Shown: one piece after another, positions 7,815-14,713 of the stretch
Position numbering within the stretch: position 1 is the stretch's first letter
Layout: each line of letters starts with the position of its first letter
Assembly: GCA_016210115.1 (NCBI GenBank)
Contig: JACQUW010000138.1
Location: 1 to 37,675 of the forward strand
Reading direction: 5' to 3'
DNA from: Deltaproteobacteria bacterium
GTDB taxonomy: Bacteria > Desulfobacterota > Binatia > UBA9968
DNA length: 37,675 nt
The notes under the pieces: model-generated
Told to the model about the DNA's origin: nothing
What the model saw: only the letters and a program-made list of their open reading frames with translations
Databases searched by the model: none
Made by a program: the position numbers and the translations under genes

Positions 7815-8116
7815 TTGGATATCCTCCTTTGCGGGATCCGGGTAGGGGCGCACCTATGTGCGCGCCCTGGGAATTAGGGGCCGACACGGAGGTCGGCCCC
7901 TACAGAAACATCGGCAATGACGATGGACCGGCACCTGATACGCGCTCTCGGAATCAATCAAAAAACGCAATCGAGCCGTGACCTGTTAATGGCCTTCTGT
8001 CTACCATCGGAAGCTTTCGGATATCAAGCAGAGTAGGGTGGAGGTTCTCGCTGCGTGCCGGTTGCATTCTTAAGTTCTGCTTCCCTGCTCGATGCTCGAT
8101 GCCATCCTCCCTGCTC
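7815..8116. other. 302-nt intergenic region upstream of the selenoprotein cluster
   Basis: No convincing gene is seen. It contains two REP-like palindromes near 7842-7903. The rest must hold the promoter of the minus-strand selenoprotein cluster, but I cannot point to a clear -35/-10 pair. Confidence 0.5.
7842..7903. repeat. pair of REP-like palindromes
   Basis: The first unit is GTAGGGGCGCAC-CTAT-GTGCGCGCCC (imperfect). The second is a perfect 11-bp stem TAGGGGCCGAC / GTCGGCCCCTA (7875-7885 with 7892-7902) and a 6-nt loop. These extragenic palindromes stand about 220 nt from a RAYT-type transposase remnant, the usual partner of REP sequences. Confidence 0.7.
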
Positions 8117-8723
8117 CTAAAGCCGCCAAGCGTCTTCCGGTTCAGGGTTTATTGCCGCCGGATTCTCGCGATCGAATTCCCAGCGGGCCGGATTGTCCAA
8201 AATGTACTGCCGAATACGATTCAGAGACTGTTCATCGCGGATGATGTGTTCGTAATAGTTGCGCTGCCACGCAAAATCAGTTGTACCCGCCTGTCGAATC
8301 AGCCGCGCGGATAGCGCCTTATATGCGCGCACGATTTCCCCCAGCGTAGGGGCGCGATTCATCGCGCCCGGATTTATGCCGACCCTTGTCCGCCACGCCC
8401 TGGGGCGCAATGAATTGCGCCCCTACAACAATGATGCCATGGACGTGATTGGGCATGACCGCAACGGCATCTAAGTGCACCGATGGAAACCGGGCAGGCA
8501 ATTCGTTCCATGCAACATTCGCGATGTGACCGGACCCGCTTAGTTGCATTTCGCCATCTGCCACAAGCCCATGTCAGAGATGGTGCCCAGGCGGTTGAAC
8601 TCCGCCGAACGAACAGGTGCGGTTCCGCGTGCAGATCGTGACGAAATACGCTCCCGATTGCTTGTAATCGTATCCCTTCAGCCGAATCGACCGCCGGTGG
8701 TGTTTTTCCGGATCGTCTTTCAT
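8117..8723 (-). pseudogene. decayed REP-associated tyrosine transposase (RAYT, Y1/IS200-like)
   Basis: The minus strand encodes pieces of a RAYT in more than one frame. From the ATG at 8723: HHRRSIRLKGYDYKQSGAYFVTICTRNR, the usual RAYT N-terminus. Then comes an in-frame TGA at 8574-8576, then VADGEMQLSGSGHIANVAW and the HUH metal motif in MPNHVHGIIVVGAQF. After a frameshift in the repeat-rich stretch 8340-8430 the other frame gives TLGEIVRAYKALSARLIR and the catalytic-region YYEHIIRDEQSLNRIRQYILDNPARW. A functional protein would be one chain of about 190 residues, so at least two lesions have inactivated it. RAYTs are single-copy enzymes that act on REP palindromes; several such palindromes lie around and inside it. 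Confidence 0.85.
8346..8426. repeat. REP-like palindromes inside the RAYT remnant
   Basis: GGGCGCGAT/ATCGCGCCC near 8349-8369 and a perfect 10-bp stem GGGGCGCAAT / ATTGCGCCCC (8402-8411 with 8414-8423) followed by TAC. They match the GTAGGGGCG core of the extragenic palindromes at 7272 and 7842, and coincide with the frameshifted part of the transposase gene. Confidence 0.65.
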
Positions 8724-8746
8724 CGATGCTAGTTCGACCGAATACC

Positions 8747-10111
8747 TTAACCTTCCGCAAGCCGCTGCATTAGATCCCGCCCGGCTCGTTGAGCTTCCGA
8801 GATTATCCTCCCTTCGTCGAGCTCCGTAACCTCTCTGTTCCTCATCAGAATCCTGCCATTGACAACGACGGTCTGAACATCGCTGGACTTGGCGCAATGC
8901 ACCAGCTGGCTAAAGAGATTGTTGATCGGCTGGTTGTGAGGGACCCGGGATTCTACAAGAATCAGATCCGCTCTCTTGCCCAGCTCGATCGTTCCACAAA
9001 TCCGATCAAGCCCCAACGCCCGGGCGCCGCCAATCGTCGCCATCCTCAGAACCGTATAAGGGTCGATTACACCGGCATCGCGGTGATGGACCTTCTGCAG
9101 CAAAGAGGCCACTTTCATAGTCTCGAACAGATCCTGGGAATGATTGCTGGCAGCGCCGTCCGTGCCCAAAGCCACGTTGACTCCCTCCCGAAGCATCTCG
9201 ATCACCGGCGCAACGCCGTCGCCAAGCATCATGTTGCTCACGGGGTTGTGGGAAACCGAAGTGCCTGTTTTGCGCAGAATCTGGATCTCCTCATTGGAGA
9301 GATGGACGCAATGCGCAAAAATACTTTTTTCTCCGGGGATGCCGTAGTCCTGTAAGTAGGCAACGACACCGGGCCGGCCGTGTTGCTCGCGGACAAAGTC
9401 CACGACCGATTGCGACTCTGCGACATGAGCGCTAATCCCTATCGAATGCCGGTCCGCAAAGCTCCTGATCTCTTTCAGAAGCTCTCCTGTAGTATTGATA
9501 GGCGGGGTGTTGGGCCCCACCATAAAAGAAATTCGCTCTTTTTCTCCATCGGCGGTGGTGTTGAAGTGATCGGCCAGCAGCCGCTCTATCAGTTGGAAAG
9601 CTTCCTCCGGCTTTTCTCTCACGCATAGCGGCACAATCTCGCCGGTGTTCATAATCGTTCGAGCGAAGACTCCCCGCAGTCCGGAGTCCCGAATGGCGCG
9701 AACGGTTTCGCCCGCGCATTCCGGGTGTGGATTGAGAAAGTTATGCTCACAGACGGTGGTGACGCCGCCCTTGATCGCCTCGAGACAGCCCAAGAGACTT
9801 CCGGCATAAAGGTGGTCAGGTTCCAGCACCTCTGCGACGCCGTAAATTCGTTTGAGCCATGGAAGCAAAGAAAGGTCCTCCCATACCGCCCGCAACAGCA
9901 CCTGATATAGGTGGGTATGCGCATTGATCAGGCCGGGCAAAAGAATCTGTTGATTGGCATCGAGAACCGGCCCGGTCTCGCCGTCAGGAGCCGGCTCTCT
10001 TCCGACGTCGCTGATGATTCCGTCTTTCACTCGGACATATCCCGTTTGCACGACCTCTTTTTTTTCCGTCAAGGGAACGATGATGGCATTGGTGATTGTA
10101 AATTGATTCAA
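8747..10111 (-). CDS. amidohydrolase of the chlorohydrolase / S-adenosylhomocysteine deaminase family
   Basis: A 454-residue cytoplasmic metal-dependent hydrolase (TrzN/AtzA/MtaD-like branch of the amidohydrolase superfamily). Metal and catalytic residues are visible: H65 and H67 in GLINAHTHL, the His of GISAHVAES, the His of FAHCVHLS and the Asp of ALGTDGAASN. The C-terminal segment GTIELGKRADLILVE closes the composite beta-sandwich. Likely reactions are deamination of SAH, methylthioadenosine or related purines/triazines; the exact substrate cannot be read off. The start is a TTG at 10111, chosen because a perfect AAGGAGGT lies five bases upstream, with no nearby ATG having a comparable site. 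Length is normal for the family. Confidence 0.9.
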   Translation of the reverse strand: MNQFTITNAIIVPLTEKKEVVQTGYVRVKDGIISDVGREPAPDGETGPVLDANQQILLPGLINAHTHLYQVLLRAVWEDLSLLPWLKRIYGVAEVLEPDHLYAGSLLGCLEAIKGGVTTVCEHNFLNPHPECAGETVRAIRDSGLRGVFARTIMNTGEIVPLCVREKPEEAFQLIERLLADHFNTTADGEKERISFMVGPNTPPINTTGELLKEIRSFADRHSIGISAHVAESQSVVDFVREQHGRPGVVAYLQDYGIPGEKSIFAHCVHLSNEEIQILRKTGTSVSHNPVSNMMLGDGVAPVIEMLREGVNVALGTDGAASNHSQDLFETMKVASLLQKVHHRDAGVIDPYTVLRMATIGGARALGLDRICGTIELGKRADLILVESRVPHNQPINNLFSQLVHCAKSSDVQTVVVNGRILMRNREVTELDEGRIISEAQRAGRDLMQRLAEG

Positions 10112-10193
10112 TTTGCACCTCCTTAAAACGGGCCGCTCATTTTGCGACGCAGCAGCGCGCCGCCGCCTGTTCGCCGTGTGCGATCTGTGCTTT

Positions 10194-11063
10194 TCACGGT
10201 CGGTTCTCCGCCAGCCGTCTCACGTAATCGGCCAGGGCCAGCCGCCAATGACGCAGGGGCGGAAGGCCGATAGCTTCCGAGAGCCGGCATCGCATAGGCG
10301 TGTATCGGGGTCGTCGCGCCAGCCGCTTCGCATCCTCCTCATTGATGGCCTCAACCAGCGCTGCGATTCGCACTTCGCTGAGACCCAGAAGACGCCCGGC
10401 GTCCACGGCGAATTCGTAATACGAACAAATGCCTTCGTTCACAACGTGATAGACGCCATAGCGGCCGCGCGCCAAAATTTCCAGGACTCGCATTGAAAGA
10501 TCGGCCACATAGGTTGTGCTCGCCCAGACATCGGTCACGGCACAAACTTCCTTTGCTGCAGCCAGATCCCGGGGCGCACGGCTGAGAAAATTTTCTCCTC
10601 CAACGCCATAAATCCATGAAGTCCGGATAATACTGGCGCGGGCACAGTTCTCCCTGACGGCCTCTTCGCCCGCCGCTTTGGTCCGGCCATAGACGTTGAT
10701 CGGGCTGGGCCGATCTTCTGTCGTGTACGGCTCCCGCTCTGTCTTTTCCCCGTCGAACACGTAGTTCGTGCTGAAATGGAGGATTGCGGCGCCGATATCC
10801 CGCGCGCTTTCAGCCAAAGCGCGGGGACCTTCGACGTTGATCGCCTGAGCCAGATCCGGATTGCGTTCGCAATCGTCCACCGAAACGACAGCGCAGTTGA
10901 TGACCAGCGCAGGTTTCTCACCGACAATACGGCGCCTCACAGCCTCTGGATGCGTAATGTCGAGGTCACGATGCTTGAGCGCCACCACCTCATGCTCGAC
11001 AGCCAGGCGTCGGACCAGATGACTGCCGACAAGCCCACCCGCTCCTGTAATGACGATCTTCAT
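10194..11063 (-). CDS. dTDP-4-dehydrorhamnose reductase family protein (RfbD-like)
   Basis: A 289-residue extended short-chain dehydrogenase/reductase. The N-terminal GAGGLVGSHL is the nucleotide-binding GxxGxxG. FSTNYVFDGEK is the family's STDYVFDG motif, with Asn in place of Asp. Y125 and K129 (YGRTK) are the catalytic YxxxK. The family reduces dTDP-4-dehydro-L-rhamnose to dTDP-L-rhamnose with NAD(P)H; related members make other nucleotide sugars or are SAM-synthetase regulatory subunits. No rfbA, rfbB or rfbC gene is next to it, so a role in rhamnose synthesis is not supported by context. It lies 82 nt upstream of the amidohydrolase on the same strand, possibly co-transcribed. No good ribosome site precedes the ATG. 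Confidence 0.85.
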   Translation of the reverse strand: MKIVITGAGGLVGSHLVRRLAVEHEVVALKHRDLDITHPEAVRRRIVGEKPALVINCAVVSVDDCERNPDLAQAINVEGPRALAESARDIGAAILHFSTNYVFDGEKTEREPYTTEDRPSPINVYGRTKAAGEEAVRENCARASIIRTSWIYGVGGENFLSRAPRDLAAAKEVCAVTDVWASTTYVADLSMRVLEILARGRYGVYHVVNEGICSYYEFAVDAGRLLGLSEVRIAALVEAINEEDAKRLARRPRYTPMRCRLSEAIGLPPLRHWRLALADYVRRLAENRP

Positions 11064-11180
11064 GGGGTTGGATTCTGGACTCCGGCCATTCTAACAGTCG
11101 AACGTCGTTCTGCGAAGGGCAAAAGATGATGCGGCGCAGTTCGTTATCGTGGCGAATGACTCTCGATCGGACAGCCAAAG

Positions 11181-11210
11181 TTGACACGAGCGCGCCTTTT
11201 CGGGTAACGT
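11181..11210 (+). promoter_or_regulatory. possible sigma-70 promoter for the TctC-like gene
   Basis: TTGACA at 11181-11186 is a perfect -35; 18 nt later TAACGT at 11205-11210 is a weak -10. The gene start is 87 nt downstream. The intergenic region 11064-11296 otherwise shows nothing recognisable. Confidence 0.3.
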
Positions 11211-11296
11211 TCACGGCCCGAGTGGATGGCTTTGTGAAATAAGACTCGGTTGATAGCCAGATTGAGAAAGGTTCTTCAAGCAAAGGAGGTTGGGCT

Positions 11297-12316
11297 ATGG
11301 TGAACAGAGGTATTTTATGGGCTGCGGTCGCGCTGGCATTCGCGGTGACCGGAAGCGCGTCCGGCCAGGACAGCTTTTACAAAGGTAAGACCCTACGAAT
11401 CATCGTGGCCACCTCTCCCGGCGGCGGCTATGACACTTATTCCCGCGTGATCGCGAGGCACTTCGGCCGGCACATCCCCGGCAATCCCACAGTGGCCGTC
11501 GAGAATATGCCGGGAGCAGCCCAGATGATCGGCGCCAATCACGTTTATAAGATCTCCAAGCCAGACGGCTTGACGATTGGGCACTTCATTGGCGGGCTTT
11601 TCTTGCAGCAGCTTCTGGGTAAACCAGGGATTGAGTTTGACGCCGCCAAATTTGGATATGTGGGCGTGCCCGCCCAAGACAATTACGCGCTCGGCTTATC
11701 TAAAACAGTCGGCATCACAACGATCGAGCAGTGGCTCTCGGCCAAGACTGTGGTTAAGTTTGGCGGGCTGGGCCCAGGCTCCTATACAGATGATGTTCCC
11801 AAAGTGCTCAAAGAGGCCATAGGTCTTCCCGTACAGGTCGTTGCCGGTTACAAAGGGACTGCGGATATTCGCCTGGCTTTTAATTCGGGCGAGGTGCAAG
11901 GGGTTTGTAATGCGTGGGAGTCGACGAAGGCCACCTGGAGCAAAGAGTTGGCTTCCGGCGATGTCATCCTCGTGCTTCAGAACACGCCTAAGCCGCATCT
12001 GGATTTGCCAAACCTCCCCCTGGCCATCAATTATGCCAAAACAGAAGAGGGGCGAAAGATTATCCGGGCCGTCGTTCACACGATCGGGCCGACCTCGCGT
12101 CCCTATGTTTTGCCACCGGGCACTCCGAAAGACCGCGTGGAAATACTGCGCAAGGCATTTATGGAAACGATGAAGGATCCGGAGTTTTTGGCTGACGCCA
12201 GAAAGGCGAAACTCGACGTGAATCCGCTCGACGGCGCGACGCTGGAAAAGAACGTTCGGGAAGTTTTCAATCTGGACCCGGCCCTCGTGCCTAAAACAAG
12301 GGAGATTCTCAAGTAG
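11297..12316 (+). CDS. TctC/Bug-family tripartite tricarboxylate transporter substrate-binding protein
   Basis: A 339-residue periplasmic binding protein. The start is ATG preceded by AAAGGAGG. Residues 1-24 are a signal peptide ending SASGQD. The mature part opens FYKGKTLRIIVATSPGGGYDTYSR, then ENMPGAAQMIGANHVYKISKPDGLTIG and a central GGLGPGSYTDD, all typical of Bug/TctC proteins. These bind carboxylates or other small organics and normally feed TctAB, but no tctA or tctB is present, as is usual for orphan Bug proteins. It is the only gene in its transcription unit and is transcribed away from rfbD. A second, partial member of the family is at 36943. The ligand is unknown. Confidence 0.92.
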   Translation: MVNRGILWAAVALAFAVTGSASGQDSFYKGKTLRIIVATSPGGGYDTYSRVIARHFGRHIPGNPTVAVENMPGAAQMIGANHVYKISKPDGLTIGHFIGGLFLQQLLGKPGIEFDAAKFGYVGVPAQDNYALGLSKTVGITTIEQWLSAKTVVKFGGLGPGSYTDDVPKVLKEAIGLPVQVVAGYKGTADIRLAFNSGEVQGVCNAWESTKATWSKELASGDVILVLQNTPKPHLDLPNLPLAINYAKTEEGRKIIRAVVHTIGPTSRPYVLPPGTPKDRVEILRKAFMETMKDPEFLADARKAKLDVNPLDGATLEKNVREVFNLDPALVPKTREILK

Positions 12317-12392
12317 AGACTGCCAAGGGCATGGCGCAACGAGCATAGCCCGCATGAGTCATGCAGCGAAGAAACCCGATGCACCTTATAGC

Positions 12393-12563
12393 CTGAGGGG
12401 CAAGCCTTGAAGAGAGAGGGCACAGGAACGTGCAGCTTCGATGACTTCTTCGGTGCTCGGCTGTCTGTCTCATCGCGCCACCGGCGTTGGCTCCGGATCG
12501 GAAGTTTGAAGACCGCCTCAAGCAAAGGCCTATTGCCCTCGACCGAAAAGGCTTGCCCCTCAG
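12393..12563. mobile_element. 171-bp MITE-like element with 16-bp perfect terminal inverted repeats
   Basis: CTGAGGGGCAAGCCTT at 12393-12408 is exactly complementary to AAGGCTTGCCCCTCAG at 12548-12563, enclosing 139 bp with no gene. The right end, with the preceding CGACCGAAA, resembles the 3' end of the dispersed repeat at 31186-31318 (CGGAAGGCCTGCCCCTGAGG). No clear target-site duplication is seen; TATAGC and CATAGC occur near the two ends but not flush with them. It may be a MITE, or a long stem in RNA. Confidence 0.55.
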
Positions 12564-12585
12564 CACTGCATAGCCGTGAATAATG

Positions 12586-12603
12586 CGGCATGGCGCCATG
12601 CCG
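12586..12603. repeat. 18-bp perfect palindrome
   Basis: CGGCATGGCGCCATGCCG is fully self-complementary. The preceding GAATAATGCGGC (12578-12589) is also one arm of the hairpin at 23792-23825, so these are pieces of a dispersed repeat. Confidence 0.55.
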
Positions 12604-12724
12604 TCTGGGCCTTGGCTGTCGAAGGGCGCCGGCCGTGAAGGACCCACCTTAGAACAAATTATCGAGCCCCAGTGCAACCGCTCCCCGGGCCCAAAAAAAC
12701 AGAGCGGCCACGACTGAGGAGCCG

Positions 12725-14038
12725 TCACAATATTGTTTTCGTCGAGCGTTTTTTTGGCGGCCGCAGGCAGAGACTCAAGAGCGCTGACGCCAGCAAGGCG
12801 CAGGCAAAGAGCGCGAAAGAAACGTAATAGCTTCGGGTCATGTCGAAAAGGAAACCAAAAAAAGGCGGGCCGCAAGCGGCAAGAAAGTTAGTGAGGAGGA
12901 GGCCCAAGCCACGCACCGCTCCCAGGGAAAGCCGCCCGAAGTAGTTAGCCCAAAGAACGTCCTGCAGCACCATCGTCCCGCCGAGACCGATTCCGTAGAG
13001 AAAAAATCCCAGATATAGAAACGCCAGGTCGCCCGCTGTGATCGCGAGCGAGAGGCCGACCGCCTGAATCAGGAATTTCAGCATGGTTACTTTGGGAAGG
13101 CCGACGCGCTCTGAAACGAAGCCCCAAACGAGTGGTGATGACATCTGCATCAGCGCGATCACACTCATGACGGTAGCGGCCACAATCGGCGAATGGCCGA
13201 TGTCGATCACGTAAGGAAATACGTGCAGGTTTAAGCCGGTGACTCCAATGCTTGAGACGCCGAACGTTAGAACGATAAACCAGAAGGCGGGCGTTCTAAC
13301 CGCCTCTCTGCGGCTCCAGGCCACCTCGGGCGCGGCCCGAATCGCGGATGCCGGGCGTTTGTTCTTCTCCGCGCCGATAGTCTCCGGGAATGAGCCCGGC
13401 GCCCCATCCGGATGGAGTCCCAGATCCTCAGGCCGCCTGCGCATGAAGAAGAAAGCGGGGCCGATGACCAGCGCGAAAGTAATTATACCGAAGGTGGCCC
13501 AGGTCAAACGCCAGCCGAGCCAAACCAGCAGCGCGGCCGCAATCACCGGCATGCCGGCTTTGGCAAAGCCGATTCCCATTGCGGAAAACGCGATGGCTCT
13601 ACCGCGTTGCCGAATAAACCAGCGGGAGATCGTCACGTTAACGACCATATAACCCATGAACGAGTCTCCCAGTGTCACCACGCTCCATCGAACCAGCGCG
13701 AATTGCCAGAATTCGTGGACTTGACTCAATAGAAGATATCCCGTCCCCGCAACCAAGGCCCCGATCGCCATGAGCCAGCGGGGACCGTATCGGTCGACCA
13801 GAGATCCGATCACTGGAGCCAAACCGGCGTGGAGCAGGGTTTCGCCGGAGCGGAGCAACGAGTAGACCCCCCGGGAGACCCCCATCTCTTGAGTGAGCGG
13901 CTTGAGAAAAACACTCAGCGTGCTTGCCAGGGAGAAAGCGGAAGCAACATTGGCGAGGAAACCTACGGCAACGATATACCAGCCGTAGAAAAAACGGCTT
14001 TTGCGCAGCCCGTACCCGGCGCCACCCTTCTCTTCCAC
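12725..14038 (-). CDS. MFS transporter (monocarboxylate/oxalate-formate antiporter-like)
   Basis: A 437-residue inner-membrane protein with about 12 hydrophobic segments in two six-helix halves. The N-terminus has RFFYGWYIVAVGFLANVASAF, common in the OFA/MCT-like branch of the major facilitator superfamily. The loop 2-3 motif is GSLVDRYGPRWLM. A charged central loop (FFMRRRPEDLGLHPDG) joins the halves. Such proteins exchange or import small organic acids; the substrate here is unknown. Translation seems to begin at a GTG at 14038 without a strong ribosome site. It lies downstream of the YdbH/YdbL pair on the same strand but 78 nt away, so co-transcription is possible rather than certain. Confidence 0.9.
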   Translation of the reverse strand: MEEKGGAGYGLRKSRFFYGWYIVAVGFLANVASAFSLASTLSVFLKPLTQEMGVSRGVYSLLRSGETLLHAGLAPVIGSLVDRYGPRWLMAIGALVAGTGYLLLSQVHEFWQFALVRWSVVTLGDSFMGYMVVNVTISRWFIRQRGRAIAFSAMGIGFAKAGMPVIAAALLVWLGWRLTWATFGIITFALVIGPAFFFMRRRPEDLGLHPDGAPGSFPETIGAEKNKRPASAIRAAPEVAWSRREAVRTPAFWFIVLTFGVSSIGVTGLNLHVFPYVIDIGHSPIVAATVMSVIALMQMSSPLVWGFVSERVGLPKVTMLKFLIQAVGLSLAITAGDLAFLYLGFFLYGIGLGGTMVLQDVLWANYFGRLSLGAVRGLGLLLTNFLAACGPPFFGFLFDMTRSYYVSFALFACALLASALLSLCLRPPKKRSTKTIL

Positions 14039-14116
14039 GTTTAATCTTTAACAAGCTTCGCTCAGGCGGCGCAACTCCCGATCGCGATCGACAGCACTCA
14101 GCGTTTCATAAATACT

Positions 14117-14713
14117 TTACTTTTTTCGCCAGCTTCCCTGCGGGTCCTGAATCATCCAACCGGATCTCGCCTGCTCGATCCAACTTTTGGCGAAGATCTT
14201 CTTGATGTCCGCAACTCTCTCGACGGGGAAATTGTTCGCTCTCGCGATTTCCGCGTAAAGCGCCTCGCGATCTCGATTTTCCGCCTCGACGAGCTGTTGA
14301 ACTTCCGCGCGCTCTTTAAGGCTCAGGCCTTCCGTTGTCCGGACAACCAGGAGACCGTCGCGGCCGATCCCGACGTTTCCCTTATCCATAAAAGGTTTGA
14401 TCGATTCGCTGCGCGTCCTTATGGAATCTTTCAATGCCCGAATCGCGGGATTCGAGATATTGATGTCAGGTTCCTGAGCGGCAAAGGCCTCCGCTGCAAA
14501 CCCGGCAAAAGCATAAGCGTTTCGGGTAAGAAAACTGCCGCTTTTGGGGATCGCTTCCGGTCTCTCCTTGACGCCTCCCTTTGGTTGTTCTCCCCAGGTT
14601 TCTTCCACGATTCTGTCCGCCGCGCGCTGGACTGCAGCCGCGGGGAAATAGATGTTTACCGTGACACAGGCAGTTAAAAACACCGCCAGCGAAGGAAAAA
14701 ATTTCTTAACCAT
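14117..14713 (-). CDS. YdbL-like (DUF1318) lipoprotein
   Basis: A 198-residue predicted lipoprotein. The start is the ATG at 14713 with GGGGAGGG just upstream, overlapping the last 8 nt of the ydbH-like gene. The lipobox LTAC is at about residues 13-16. The sequence directly after, VTVNIYFPAAAVQRAADRIVEE, is the conserved DUF1318/YdbL opening. The C-terminal half (LSLKERAEVQQLVEAENRDREALYAEIARAN) is the DUF1318 helical domain. In E. coli YdbL works with YdbH and the small lipoprotein YnbE in lipid transport between the inner and outer membrane. Here no separate ynbE is seen; the lipid anchor on this YdbL-like protein may fill its role. That is inference. Confidence 0.85.
   Translation of the reverse strand: MVKKFFPSLAVFLTACVTVNIYFPAAAVQRAADRIVEETWGEQPKGGVKERPEAIPKSGSFLTRNAYAFAGFAAEAFAAQEPDINISNPAIRALKDSIRTRSESIKPFMDKGNVGIGRDGLLVVRTTEGLSLKERAEVQQLVEAENRDREALYAEIARANNFPVERVADIKKIFAKSWIEQARSGWMIQDPQGSWRKK

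Larger units (their letters stand above)
12317..12724. other. 408-nt non-coding region with inverted-repeat element
   Basis: No credible gene. The region holds the terminal-inverted-repeat element 12393-12563 and a palindrome at 12586-12603. It lies between the 3' ends of the TctC-like gene (+) and the MFS gene (-), so it is a convergent, terminator-type location. Confidence 0.6.

Noticed and set aside
8574..8576. In-frame TGA in the RAYT remnant as another selenocysteine codon
   Set aside because: There is no UxxC or other redox context, RAYT proteins are not selenoproteins, and a second lesion (frameshift) follows in the same gene, so it is ordinary decay.
12309..12875. Open frames across the convergent gap 12317-12724 as genes
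   Set aside because: Poor starts, Arg/Ser/Cys-rich translations, and overlap with the MFS gene and the inverted-repeat element.
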